A stretch of DNA of 64,000 bases from assembly GCA_025602905.1 (NCBI GenBank), contig JAHLKI010000039.1:62001-126000 (forward strand), read 5' to 3'. Below the pieces are notes generated by a model, which worked only from the letters and a program-made list of their open reading frames with translations, made no database searches and was not told the DNA's origin. Shown one piece after another: positions 1 through 11,574 of this stretch; the first letter of the stretch is position 1, and each line of letters starts with the position of its first letter. A program made the translations under genes and the position numbers. The stretch comes from Phlyctochytrium arcticum. Taxonomy: Eukaryota; Chytridiomycota; Chytridiomycetes; Chytridiales; Chytridiaceae.

Positions 1-1381
1 GCAACTCGGCGAGCTTGTTGCGGTTGGTGGCGTCCTCGTGGATACCGAGCTTCAGGTTCTTGGAGAAGGCCTCATAGAACTTGGCAAAGCTTTCCTTGTC
101 CTCAGCAATCTCGGCAAACATCTCCAGGCACTTCTTGACCAGGTTCTTGCGGATGACCTTCAAGATCTTGTTCTGTTGGAGGGTTTCACGGGAAATGTTG
201 AGGGGCAAGTCCTCAGAGTCGACGATACCCTTGACAAAGTTCAACCACTCGGGGATGAGCTCATCGCAATCATCCATGATAAACACACGGCGAACGTAAA
301 GCTTGATGTTGTTACGCTTCTTCTTGGTTTCAAACATGTCGAATGGAGCACGCTTGGGGACAAAGAGGATGGCACGGAACTCGAGCTGACCTTCAACAGA
401 GAAGTGCTTGACGGACAGGTGCTCCTCCCAGTCGTTGGAAAGAGACTTGTAGAAGGCAGAGTACTCCTCGGCGGTAATGTCGTCGGGGTTGCGGGTCCAG
501 AGAGGCTTGGTCTTGTTGAGCTCTTCAGTCTCCTTGGTGATTTCCTTGATAGTCTTCTTCTTCTTTGGCTTCTCCTCCTCATCCTCGACCTCCTCAATCT
601 TGGGCTTGTCCTCAGAGTCCTCCTCCTTCTTTTCCTCCTCGGTGGCCTCATCGTCCTCGACTTCCTTCTCAACTTCCTTCTCGACGACGAGCTGGATGGG
701 GTAGCCGATAAATTCAGAGTGCTTCTTGACAATGTCCTTAATCTTCTTCTCCTCAAGGTACTCGAGCTGGTCCTCCTTCATGTGCAGACGAATGATGGAA
801 CCACGGCCGATGGATGGGTTGGTGGTATCGCGGGTGATGGTGAATGAACCTCCGGCAGCAGATTCCCAAATGTACTGCTCGTCGTCATTGTGCTTGGTGA
901 TGACCTCGACCTTGTCGGCAACGAGGTAAGCAGAGTAGAAACCGACACCGAATTGACCAATCATGGAAATGTCAGCGCCAGACTGGAGAGCCTCCATAAA
1001 GGCCTTGGTGCCAGATTTTGCAATGGTTCCGAGGTTGTTGACGAGATCGGCCTTGGTCATACCGACACCGGAATCGCGAATGTCGAGAGTCTTTGCCTCC
1101 TTGTCGGGGGTAATGCGGATGAAAAGCTCCTTCTCAGAGTCCAAGACAGATGGGTCGGTCAGGGACTGGTATCGGACCTTGTCGAGGGCATCGGATGCGT
1201 TGGAGATGATTTCTCGGAGAAAGACTTCCTTGTTGCTGTAAAAGGTGTTGATGATCAGCGACATCAGCTGTGGGAAAAAGGGCAAGTGTTAGATGACTAT
1301 TGTCGCTGCGACATGTCCGAGATCACACTTTCTTACCTGAGAGATCTCAGCCTGGAAGGCAAACGTTTCCTGTTCAGCCAT
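1..1381 (-). CDS. HSP90: Hsp90 molecular chaperone (cytosolic), 5' part, partial
   Basis: ATP-dependent cytosolic chaperone that folds kinases, receptors and other clients. Exon 1 (1337-1381) encodes 15 residues starting [14 protein letters not shown] 69-nt intron with a GTAAGA donor follows, then exon 2 (1-1267) runs off the left edge, giving about 437 residues of the usual ~700. Visible are the N-terminal GHKL ATPase ([36 protein letters not shown]), the acidic E/K-rich charged linker (about 600-690 on the + strand), and the middle domain ([13 protein letters not shown]-like and LPLNISRE segments) up to [13 protein letters not shown]. The C-terminal dimerisation domain and any MEEVD tail lie outside the window. 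The start matches the family start exactly. The opposite strand also carries long open frames, which are codon-bias shadows. A TATA box and a heat-shock element lie upstream. Confidence 0.97.
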
Positions 1382-2290
1382 TGTTGCGAGGGATGTGTGA
1401 TACGCTTTTCTAGTGAGAAGATGGTTTTGAAAAGGTGCGCAAGATTGCGGGGGGGGGATCGCGGGGGCCGAGCGTTTATATACGGCGGTGTCGGCAGGGG
1501 CGGGTCGCGAGAAAAAGTTTCGAGAGTGTTCGCTGCGCAGCACCCGGATTCCATCGCCTTCGCCCGCCTTCCATCCCATTTACCCGTTTTGGGCCTCATT
1601 CCTGCCTTTTTGGGTTACCCTCTTTTGGTTCTTTTTTGTGCTCTTTTAGGATGAAATTGGCTTCCGCTCGGGGTCGCCGTTCCTCGGGTTGAGGCTTTGA
1701 GCCAAGCCCAGTTCTGACTTGAGTTCTGACAGCCTGACTGAACCCTTGACCTTGATTTTGACACACTCCTCTGCATAGACACAGGGTCTGACACTGGGTA
1801 GACAAGCTATACTGTACTGGCTGCCCGTAACTCATGGCATGAAACATTCGCCAGCAGATCCAGAAGTTTTCTTGCGCAATGTTATTTTCCACAAAGATAA
1901 AGTCAGGCCGTGAATCTTACCAGCATCAGCTCAAGCGTGCTGCCGGGTCCCGCTCAATCCAGTAATTGGCATAAATGCTTACCTCGAGTAAAGAGCAGAG
2001 TAAAGAGCGAGAATCAATATGAGATCCATGTATAAACACCAGATGATACGGAGGACAAGGAAACGGCACGAAATTGTGCAGGTCGTTATCGGTAAACTGA
2101 CCAGAGGCCGAGCCGCAACCGCAACGTCGATATTTCGCGCGACCCAACAGCCATTGGACATTTTACACTCCTCCCTCGACTTTGATCCCTAGGACCTACG
2201 CTCAACGACAGCGACACTGGGCAGAGCAGCAGAAGCACTGGAGGACACATTAGGACAGGCGCCCAATTGAACCTTTTGCTTCTTGCCAAA
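1382..2290. other. Divergent intergenic region
   Basis: About 900 bp separate the divergent Hsp90 and CaaX coiled-coil genes. Apart from the Hsp90 TATA/HSE and a poly-G run near 1449-1457, no credible exon or RNA gene is seen. The open frames here have composition unlike the neighbouring genes. Confidence 0.5.
1475..1531 (-). promoter_or_regulatory. Hsp90 promoter: TATA box and heat-shock element
   Basis: Read on the minus strand there is a perfect TATATAAA at 1475-1482, about 95 bp before the Hsp90 ATG. Some 37 bp further upstream lies TTC-nn-GAG-nn-TTC at 1519-1531. This has the 5-bp periodicity of an HSF-binding element (alternating TTC/GAA units), with one substitution in the middle unit. 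Position and spacing suit a heat-inducible core promoter. Binding by HSF is inferred. Confidence 0.55.
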
Positions 2291-4246
2291 ATGGCCACAT
2301 CACCACCACTCACTGACAGCGGGTTTGCCTCACCAGAACCAGAGCGCATTCCTGACAAGACCGAGGTAAGATACAATCCTATCCTCCCCCATGCTTTCTC
2401 GAGTACGATGCTACGGAAAAGACGACGATGGACGACGACTATGAGTTTCATACATGACGCGCGATTTCCCTGGGGTACTTTTTTTTCCCTTTCCAAGAGA
2501 AAACCGGAATCCCTCGGCCAAAATATATGAATGAATTTCATCAGAGACTCGATCTGAAACGCTCCCCTTAATATCTTTCTCTCGCGTAGGATAAACCCGC
2601 CCAAGTCGCCCCACCACAACCCGTCTCGCGGGCCGAGACGCTCACTCAGTTTGAAATAAACAAACAGGCGGAAGTGCGCCAGCGGGCCTTGGAGGCCCAA
2701 GAGGCTCAAAAGCGACAGGAAGCTAGCATGTTTGAAAAGGCCCGCATTCTCAAGCAAAAGCTGGAATTGGAGGAAAAGTCGCGACTGGAGCAGGAAAGGC
2801 TGCGGCGCGAGGCCGAGGACGCGCAGCGGGACGACTTGCTCCGAAAACAAAAGGAGGCCATGTCCGAATATGAGCGGCAAAAGATGGAGGCCACAAAACG
2901 GTACGTCGTCTTGCTTCCTTAAGTGTCAGCCGCTCTACCGTACCTTTGTCTCTGCCCCTCTCTTTCCTCATTCTCGGGCCATAACATCACATCCGCTGAC
3001 CAAGGGAATGAATCTCTCTCTCTTTCTACAATTTTCGTCCATTTCCGTGATATAGAGCAGAGACTGAACGGCAATTAGAACTACAGAGGAACGAGCAGGA
3101 AGCGTTTGCCAAGTTAGAATTGGCAAAGCAAAAGACATTAGAGGAAGAACGAGCTCGCCAGGTCCAATTAGAACAACAACGTCGGGAAGAGGAATCGGCT
3201 CGCGAACAAAAGCTGTATAAACAAAAGGAAGCAATGGAGCGCTTTGAAGAGGAACGGAAACTCAAGGTACTTCCTACTGTCCAAGTGCCTTGCCAGGATC
3301 TTAATATAACAAGTGTTGTACTTTATAGCAAATGTCGCCAGCAGATCGGGACGCTTATTTGGCACGAAAGCATCAGTTGGAAGATGCTGCCCGAAAGAAA
3401 CAGGAAGCACATGCTGCCAGCATCAAAGCAGCCGCACAGCGAGATGCCGCTCATGCCATCAACCAAGCTACCACCCCGCAAGCCGCTATACCATCTCAAC
3501 CACCATTGCCCCAACCACCCGCCAAAGATACACAACATCCAACAAGGTCAACAAGCAAGTTTGCGGCTGTAGTCGATGCAGCAGCCAGAGCAGAAACTGC
3601 AGAGGCAGCAGCCAACAGCGATACCCTCTCCCCCGACCAGAAAGCCCTCTTGGTCAAAGTCGCCGATCAGGCCCGCAAAGAAGCCGAACGCGTCAAAGCC
3701 CGTGCCGAAGCCGAATTCGTCGAAAACGAACGCCGGGACCGCGAAAATGAAGAGCGGCGGATGCGCGATATGGCTTTGGCCGCTGCCGAAGAGGAAGCCA
3801 GCGCGCGACGAAGTGTTCGTAGTCGCCGGCACTCGGAAACCCTCGAACAACGCCGGCAGCGTGAAGACCTGGAACAGCGGGAAGCCGAACAGGCCGCCGA
3901 ACTCGCACTTCAGTCCGCCTTGGAGCACAAGAAGATCGTCAAAGAAATGGCCACCCTCGACTCGGACGCCTTACGGGCCGACTTGGAACGGCTCATGGCT
4001 GTCGAAGAAGCCAAATCCCGTGCCGAACACGCCAAAATGGATCTCGCCAATGTCCGTGCGTCAAACATTGCTCGGACGCTCACTCTACAACCTTTAGAAA
4101 TCAGTACAATGGATACCCGAATGGACGCTGCCGGAAAACATCAACCAGCATCAGCCCATCACCGCTTACGCTCCCAACAACAACCGCAACAATCAAATAA
4201 AGGCCTCAAGAAACCAGGGGTATGCAGCTCGTGCAGTATCATGTAG
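2291..4246 (+). CDS. Coiled-coil protein with C-terminal CaaX prenylation box
   Basis: Family not recognised. Four exons (2291-2365, 2590-2900, 3056-3266, 3329-4246) splice in frame to 504 residues. The start has a good context (CAAAATGG) and an early proline-rich segment. About residues 40-200 are an almost uninterrupted E/K/R/Q-rich helix, expected to be a long coiled coil. A Q/P-rich linker follows (about 240-275), then a second charged helical block (about 290-430) and a Q-rich tail. The last residues are CSSCSIM. CSIM fits a CaaX box (farnesylation favoured by the final Met), and a second cysteine three residues upstream could be palmitoylated. This suggests a membrane-anchored filament or scaffold protein. 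The CaaX box is seen in the sequence; the lipidation and role are inferred. Confidence 0.8.
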
Positions 4247-4706
4247 ATATCACTCAACGCTACCTCTATTCGGCGGAGATGCGGGCATTTCCAGCATTCT
4301 TGTAAAATTTCACCCTCCTAACCCCTTCAACACGGACGTTCCCCCCCTTTGGAATCACACTAGAAACCTCATAGCCTACCGTAGATTTTACATTCTCCTA
4401 CTTTAGTTGCACTTTGCGACATTTTCTTTATTCAAGCTCACCCTTTGTCAAACCGTATTTAGCCAAATAGACTTTTAGAAGTAGAGTTTTGTGCTCCGTA
4501 TTCCAAATAGTGTGTACAGATTTTTTTTCCCGCCTAGTGAGAGCAATCATTCATCAAACAGATATGTACAAAAACCAGTATATATGAACAAAATGGGTTC
4601 TAACTTGCACCAAGAGAACTCTAGGTGTTGACAAACACACACATACACAAACGCCTCCAAAGCTCGTCCCAAAAAAAATGACACAGAAAAAGAGAAAAAA
4701 AAGTTC
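4247..4706. other. Intergenic region between convergent genes
   Basis: A/T-rich with homopolymer runs of T and A (for example near 4519 and 4671), as expected for the 3' ends of the two converging genes. No other feature seen. Confidence 0.5.
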
Positions 4707-7700
4707 TTACTGAGAAACCTTTGGCTCGCACGCCAATGATTCATTATACGCTTGGTCATCGTCCAATAATGGGTGTTCCCGGATATAGTCCTGCATTTCC
4801 TGAATGGGCTCCAGGGAGTATACAACCTGTTGATACGCCTGTGTGGGAAAAAGGTCTTGAGTACCAGGAAAAAAAACAGTAAGGGATTGTTTGGTTTTTT
4901 TTTGCTTTACCTCTAATTCTAGAATCGCTTGAGCGATACTCTCCAGTTTGTTGTAATTGACTAGATCTGAGCCGTCGAGTTTATCTTTATAACACGTATC
5001 CAAGAACACCTAAAAAGAAACCAGCGTAAGAGATCATTGGGTAATTGAAGAACACTTCAAAATCTAAAAACTGACCAGATCACCCTGGTAAAGTCCTGGA
5101 AAGGGAATCAAGGGAGGTTCCGATGCCCGGACTTTTGCTCTCATATTTTTGTAATTGAGTTCACTGGACACGAGGCGGGCTAGTTCGTCATATATCCTCA
5201 AGTACTTGTTTCCCATGGCTTCTTTGGTCTTTTTGAGGCGGTAGACTGAGGCGGTTTGGAGGGCCGCTACAATTTCCTTTACCCCATTAAAATTCTGGAG
5301 TTTTTCTAAATACTGAATGAGGATAATGTTAATTGCGGGTAAGTGGAAGGGGGAGATGATAGAAACGTACGTGGCCCATCATGATGAACCGCTCAAGCGT
5401 GGCGGCCCGGGTTTTGGTGCTTTCTTTGAGAGAAACGATTTCGGTGACGATCCATTGCACAACGTGATTTGACCACCGTGTCATTCGTAGGATATTGGCT
5501 GCTTCAGTCTCCTTGCTTCCCTTCATCCAAGCCAAATTCAGAAACTCTCTTGACTAAAACCCAGAATATTTAGTCATAGTCATAAAGGTAGCTGCAAGTT
5601 CAACTCAGAAAAAGATAAGTACCCGAATAGACTTGAAAAACTCAAATTCGATCAACGTCAATTGCCGAGCCATTTCCAAGGGATCCATTTCGGCAAATTT
5701 CAATTTGACTTCTTCAGCCCCTTCGGCCAATTTCCCTTTCCCCCCAAACGGCGCCCAGCTAGTGGGTCGTTCACCACCACCCAGCCCTACCCCCAAACTT
5801 CCCATCAGAATCGGCCGCGCCCCAAAAAGAGCATTTTCACTCGAGTAGCGCTTGGCGAGCGCTCGCGGAAGAATGGGTTTCGGGGCTGCCGAAGTTGCCG
5901 CGTCCAGTTCCTGATTGGCCGAATCGAGATTAATCTTCGTTTGAATGATGGTACGTAAACTCAAAATTGCGCTGGCATCATGCTGACTGTCTTGTACAAA
6001 ACGTTCAAGCATCTGGAGCAAGTTTTCGTCATCGGCGAAATCTGTCCAATGGTGCTCGACCCAAAAGGTTAAAACATTCAGGATCCTGTAGTAAGACGAG
6101 AGATTGGCATTTCCAAGTAATCTTTAAATATGCAATAGGAGTGGTATATACCTGTGAATCACGGGTGAACTGGACCGGGTTGCGTCCGACAGATTGTTCA
6201 GCTCAGCATTCGCTTCGTTATATTGGTTGATCAAAGTTTGCAGGAATTTCTCGCTCGAAATGAACATCTTGTAGGTCAAAAAGATGGTTTGCTGATAGTG
6301 ATGGTCTGCAACTTTTGTCAGGGGACCAAATTCAACAAAACAAAGGAAAGCATTTCTTACCGAGTACGGATGGATCTACCAGACGTTCCAATAATTTTTC
6401 TGCCGTTGCACCTTTTAGTCGCTTCTGTCCACCTTCGCCCTTTGTGAAGACGATATTCCCCGTTGATTCATCAGCTTGATCCTGTTCGGAACGGGCATTC
6501 TGTAGCTGCTTCAAGATCTGGAGGGGCACTCTTGTCAGACCAATTTTCGCGATGCATTTAAATCATGTCAACACCCACTTCTTCCTGCATCAGCTTGCGC
6601 AACTTGAGGATGTCGTTTCTCAACTTGTTATTCTCCTCGTCGGCCAGACTCTTCAGTTTGCCAGAGAGCTAACGTAAAGGATTGAGTACAATTCATCCAT
6701 CGACGAGCAAAGAAGGTCTTTCGTACCTTCAGTCGCTCCTCCAGAGCAATTTTTTCAGCCACATTATTTGCCAAATCCTTACGCAAACTTTGAATTTCCG
6801 CTAACAACGGGGCCTATATCCCTTTATCAATTGATAACTCAACCAAAAACGAACAGGTATCGACAGACCTCCTGTGGGAGTCCTTTGCTGGAAGTGCTTT
6901 TGTGCTTGGAATTTGTTTCACTTCGAAGCTTTGCCAACTCGGCTAGCTCATCCGCATGGGAGGTTTGGTACGCCTAGAGTAGCAAGTAAGTCCCGCTGCA
7001 TTGAAGAAAAGGATGGCCGTTCACGAATTTACCAAAAAAGCCTTTTCGGTCTCTTCGTTTCGCCGAAAGATGGCTTGGAGTTGCTCGTTATGTTGTTTGC
7101 TGAGATCAGCCAAATTTTTCCGGTAATATTCGTCTTGCTGCGCAGCAGCATGCTCAAACATTTGGATGCTCATCTTTACTTTCATATGAATGAGAGACAG
7201 ATTCATCGATAAAAGGCACGTCATTGCTTCCGTATATGGGGCAGTACCTTGAGATACGAAATCGTAGCGGCTTGCCGTTCATTCTCGTCTTGCAGATATT
7301 GCAATTGGTCAATGAACCTATCACTGGTCTCACGATCCTGAATCCCAGCAGCTTGCTGTGGACCGTTCCAAGTAAGCACATGTCATAAACAATCCGAAAA
7401 CGAGCTATCCACCTCAAACAAACGATTTTTGTGCAGCGCGATATGTTTCTCCTCGATCAATTGTCGTATTGTTTCCTGTCATTATAAAAGTTTACATCAG
7501 ATTTCCGATGATTTCGTCATAACCCGGGCTTCTTTGTACCTTGCAACGCTCTCGGAATACAGTTTGACTTATAATGAGATCAATGCAGAACCCTTTGAGA
7601 GTCACAATGTCCTCCGGGAGCTCTGCTTCTAATTCTACCAGATGGGAGCTTTTGCGCTGCTTCTGATGTTACTTTTGTGTTTGCCACGCACATGGTGAGT

Positions 7701-8599
7701 GAAAATGCAAACCTGTGGTGGTACTGGAGGTATTGTGATCGCAGCACAGTCTGAATATCAATACATGAGAGACCGCCATTGATATACGCCTTCCCTCTGG
7801 GGCAAAATACCTGTCAGGTACATTTCGATCGCGGGCATCTTTGCGTAATCCACTGGTCTAAGGTATATATCATGAGAAAACGTACTTCCAGTTATATCAG
7901 AAAGGGTGGGAGCGGCGTACCGTTTCCCCTGCAGGTCGACCGCATTGACATTTGCACCAGCATTCACAAGAAGCCGAACAGCTCCGATAGCGGAGCCGGA
8001 TGCCGCCATATGTAGAGGGGTCAGGCCCTTCTTGTCTTGGATATTGACTTTGATGTGCGACTAAACCCCGATGCACTTGGTCAGCTTTGTGCTCATTACG
8101 CCACGCATTCCGACTAGCTGCATGAAGCTACCTCCGCCAAGAGCACAGTAATCTTCTCCTTGTCTGAGGAAGCGGCAGCAACGTGTAAAGGTGTGCGCCC
8201 TTCAGAGTCCCTCTGGTTGTAGTCATCCAAACTCTTCAGCGACGCGCGTTCTGACCCCCCCATTCCTGCTACTCCACGCCTTCAGGAATTGAGCGAGGTG
8301 TGCTATGCTGCTGTTACTGCAGGTTACTGCCCATATGCCTCGACGCTGCTGAGTCTCTTGACAAATTTTCGATTCGTTGACCTGGCCGAGATTTGGCTGG
8401 AAGTGACCAATTGGCCAAAGGCTGTGCCGCCTGTTTCGCACGCGTGTTGGCCGAGTTTGACAGCTTCCTCTTCCCACCAGATCCCATCGGATCCGGACGT
8501 CGAACAACACCAACCGTCAGCGGTTGCATACCTTAGCCATACCTTCAATAGCCTAGGATAAACCATCTCCTCGGAATTCACCGGAGGTGCATAAGTGGT
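4707..8599 (-). CDS. Ankyrin-coiled coil-RasGEF protein (Cdc25-type), 5' end unclear
   Basis: Guanine-nucleotide exchange factor for a Ras-type GTPase. About 17 exons with short introns were traced. From the N-terminus: ankyrin repeats (DSEGRTPLHVAAASS; GLTPLHMAASGS with LLVNAGANVNAVD; then RPVDYAKMPAIEMYL); a long coiled coil over roughly 7.6-6.6 kb; a RasGEF N-terminal (REM) segment beginning KGATAEKLLERLVDPS; and a Cdc25 catalytic domain with DPLEMARQLTLIEFEFF, WSNHVVQWIV, a FIMMGHYLEKLQNFNG-type region and PPLIPFPGLYQGDL. Stop at 4707-4709. The 5' end is uncertain: the exon at 8543-8599 opens with a splice acceptor, has an internal ATG at 8566, and is joined by an unclear junction to the ankyrin exons. 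Another possible start is at 8529. Transposon debris begins 220 bp upstream, so upstream exons or the promoter may be displaced. Confidence 0.85.
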
Positions 8600-8822
8600 C
8601 TAAAGCCCGCCGGCTGATTGTTTTTCGTTGCACACACCGGCAATGGAGTTCACGACCAACTACGACCTTACAGCAACCTCCTCTATTCACGCCCTTTCTG
8701 CAGCAACAAGTAGGAAGAGTTTCTGAAAACGTTTACAGACGACTTCAACAACCAGAAAGCAAGTATATTTACCAATGGCACCAAACAATTATTACAGAGA
8801 AATGGTGTCGACCTCAAATTCC

Positions 8823-9370
8823 TCATTCATCATCAGAGTCAGAGTCATACTCTGGTGCAAGGTTGGCATCCAGTGCTACCGGCGTATCCGACCAATCCGC
8901 TAGCCGCCCTCCCAGCGCTTCAAAGGTCAGTTCGCGCCCATGAAAGAGCCGGATGTGCTCTAAGAGCTTTGCAAAAGCCGGCCCCCCCAAAGTACGACCA
9001 GTTTCCAAGTATCTCCGTTGCCACATAAATTCAGACAGGTAGCTCTCGAACATCGGCTTGGAAGTCCCGTTTCTTGGTAGGACTCCCTTGCCGACTCGCC
9101 AATTCGCCAATTGGCCTCGATGTTTTGTGTATGAACACTGGTGTCCGGGTCCACAAAATTCTCGGAATGGTTGACAGTTTCGTGTCCATAACCAAGCTGG
9201 TTTCGCCACGGGGTGACATAGCCTTGCCATTTGTCGCTGTATATCAAGGTTCCGGGGCAATCTTTTTCCAGATGACATAGGTAAGAGTTTCTGCATCTCT
9301 CCGTCTTACAGGTACCATAAAAACATTTTTCGGGTTATCCCTCTGAATCCTTCGGTAAACCGATAAACCC
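8823..9370 (-). mobile_element. Merlin / ISXO2-like DDE transposase relic, 5'-truncated and frameshifted
   Basis: C-terminal half of a Merlin-superfamily (IS1595/ISXO2-like) transposase. On the minus strand: IQRDNPKNVFMVPVRRRD, then KKIAP, then GTLIYSDKWQGY with the family's catalytic Asp in SDKW, then HETVNHSENFVDPD, HTQNIE, and NGTSKPMFESYLSEFMWQRR, ending in an acidic tail at 8823. The segments lie in different frames. One shift at about 9251-9257 is explained by a missing C. The other is caused by an 8-bp tandem duplication at 9097-9112. The N-terminal part of the transposase is absent and the fragment abuts the 3' end of a MULE. Terminal inverted repeats were not found by eye. Non-functional. 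Confidence 0.8.
9097..9112. repeat. 8-bp tandem duplication breaking the Merlin frame
   Basis: CGCCAATT occurs twice head to tail (9097-9104 and 9105-9112, + strand). Removing one copy joins the two Merlin reading frames exactly, through an N-W-R-V-G-K segment. The duplication is therefore the direct cause of one frameshift. Confidence 0.85.
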
Positions 9371-9535
9371 CTGAGTGATTGGGTCCATTTTGAAAATATT
9401 AATATAATTTTTGTAAATTGTACGTATGCCGTTCTGCAAATGAAGAAGGAACATGATGAGAATGCGCAAGTAAGGATGTCATGATTATAATTATACTTAC
9501 AGGTATGCAGTTGGTTGACACATCCAGGGTTCGGT

Positions 9536-11574
9536 CTATTTGCGCAAGCGTTTCCTGGCACGCTCTTGTGCCTTCAACAACAAGGCGTACAAGTTAATGC
9601 CCCCAAGATTAAGTGGTTGAAGTTGGTCTGACTTTGCCTCTGCGATGTGAGCGCAAATTCCTTGCAGCACGACATCGGCCGGCTCATCATCGCTCGTATC
9701 TCCACCATATTCGCTATCGCTGGATGGTGTTGATGTTTGACTGGGAGAGGATGGCGTTGGGGCTGTCGATGGAAATACGAATGGGGGCGGAAGAGGAGCA
9801 TCATCACTGGCGTTTTCGGCGTTGGGAGATTCACTGACCGGCTTACGCTTAGCAGTCGTCCGATTCAGCTGCTGTGTCACGCACGGAGTTGTCCGGGGGT
9901 CAAATTGAGTCACTGATAGTGTCTGCATTGGCAGCCGTATGAGGATTGCGTGAGAGTCAAGCTGTGCTGTTGGTTCTGGCTCTGTCGGGTCAATTTCGGG
10001 CATACCACCTTCGTAATCGTCGACGTCAAAAGTTGATCCAGATGGCACGAATGTCCGTGTGATAAACGGGAACTCATTGTGGGCGCGGTCGACATTGTAT
10101 GGTGTTGTCGGCCAACTTTGCTTTAGCCAGCCGTGTCCGCACTGCACGCTTAAGGTGCCAGAGGCACAGATTGATCTTGGCCTGTGGCCAGACCTGTCTG
10201 CAACTTCCGATCTCCGCCATGTCCTTGTCGATATGGATAAAGGTCGGGTGGATGTCGTACTGATCCCGGACCCGATTGCACCAACTCGTGAGTGCCTTCG
10301 TTCGCTTACTTTAATCTACAGCAGTTGCTGTCGTCAAAAGACAGTAGCTCAGTGGGAAACCAGCCCCGTCGCATTCTGACATTTCTGTATATAGTTCGGG
10401 ATGCTTGGAATTGGTATTGTCTAGATTGTTAAGATGTGAGAAATGCATTCGAAGATCGGATAGGTAGCTTACATGTGGCATCAATCGCAATTTCGGTTGC
10501 CTGCCCTCGCAACCTCCAGTTACATCTTTCATTCCCCACGCCAACATCTCGACGCCCTCAGGGAGTCCATCAATCTTGAAGATGTCAGCGGCATCAGCGT
10601 GTTCGGCAAGAAGTAACTCAGCGGACAACATCTGGAGATCGTGCCGTTTCCAATGGATCTCGCTCGACTTGCGCCATGCGGTGTGTATTTGAGTTGCCGT
10701 GACAGTGGGAAAGGTACGTTGAACCTGTGCCACTAGGGCGGTCGGCTTGAGCCATCCAGCACACTCTTTGATGATGTCCAAGGCTCCTGGGGGCATTGAC
10801 ACGTCCATATAGTGAGGGTGGTTTTTGTGGTGGTGGAGCTTGATCGTTATCTGCGAAACTTCTTTAAGATGCTGATAAATGATTGTGAGCGAGCTTTGAC
10901 AAGGGAATCGCCTCATTCCGACATGCTCTCGATGCTTGACACCTTCTTTTAGAGATGGTTTAGGCTTTTTCTTTTTCTCTTCGTCTTGACTACAATAGTA
11001 CCGGGACCGATGCCCGGCCGCTAGTTTTTGATTATCATGTATGCTGAACCTATGCTCAATATTTGACTCCTTCGGACTCTAGTACATGGTAACACCCCAA
11101 ATTTCCTTTGCCATCATTTTGACACGCGCTATATCAGATATGGCGTTCTCCGGGTTCTCCTCTTGAATGGGACATCTTCCATAAAATACAATAGACTCTG
11201 AGGATTGGGTCACTTCCCGAAGTTTGGAAAGCATGTTCTGAGCAGACTTATAGCATTCCTGGCCCTTCCATTCAGACAAGTGAGTTTGACAGTTGACTTG
11301 ATTAGCTCACCATCTCCACCTCGTCAAGATGTTCAGCATCATGATCATCATCAGAACCAATGGCGCTACCGGATGCTCCAACCGAATCTAGCCTTGGCCG
11401 TTTTCCAGGCGGGTTCAGAGGTGCTGATGTTTTTGCTTTCTTTCGTTGCCGTCGCTTATGTTGGCTGATCCTATTGAGTTCATGGCATCCGTCGCACTTC
11501 TGATAGCTTGAAGTTTTGGGGATGGAAACACGGCAGTGCTTGTTAACGCACTCCCTCGAAGGTTGCGAGGACAT
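9536..11574 (-). mobile_element. MULE (Mutator-like) transposase relic, nearly full length
   Basis: Reads on the minus strand from an N-terminal Cys-rich segment (start 11574; CVNKHC...KCDGCHELNRISQHKRR) through a helical region (11279-11079 and 10916-10311; GMKDVTGG, then ELYTEMSECDGAGFPLSYC), to the DDE core segment PTFIHIDKDMAEIG followed by WPQAKINLCLWHLKRAVRTRL (about 10310-10120). It ends in a low-complexity Ser/Pro/Asp tail and KAQERARKRLRK, stop at 9536. This is the layout of fungal MULEs, in which IHIDKDMAEI and the CLWHL motif belong to the MULE transposase domain. Several blocks sit in different frames (for example around 10310 and 10120), so at least two frameshifts are present and the copy looks dead. 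Some breaks could be introns. No long inverted repeats were recognised. Confidence 0.78.

Noticed and set aside
38..847. 269-residue Leu-rich plus-strand open frame (and other long frames at 241-756 and 890-1654)
   Set aside because: Antisense shadow of the Hsp90 coding exon; the minus-strand protein is unmistakable.
8644..8830. Plus-strand frame starting MEFTTNYDL, recalling the Fic start MKFTTKYDL
   Set aside because: Similarity stops after about ten residues and the frame meets a stop; too short to call a Fic fragment.
9536..11574. Fanzor/TnpB-type nuclease, considered because such genes occur in chytrid transposons
   Set aside because: The sequence carries MULE transposase motifs (HIDKDMAEI, CLWHLKR) and no RuvC or TnpB zinc-finger signature was seen here or elsewhere in the window.
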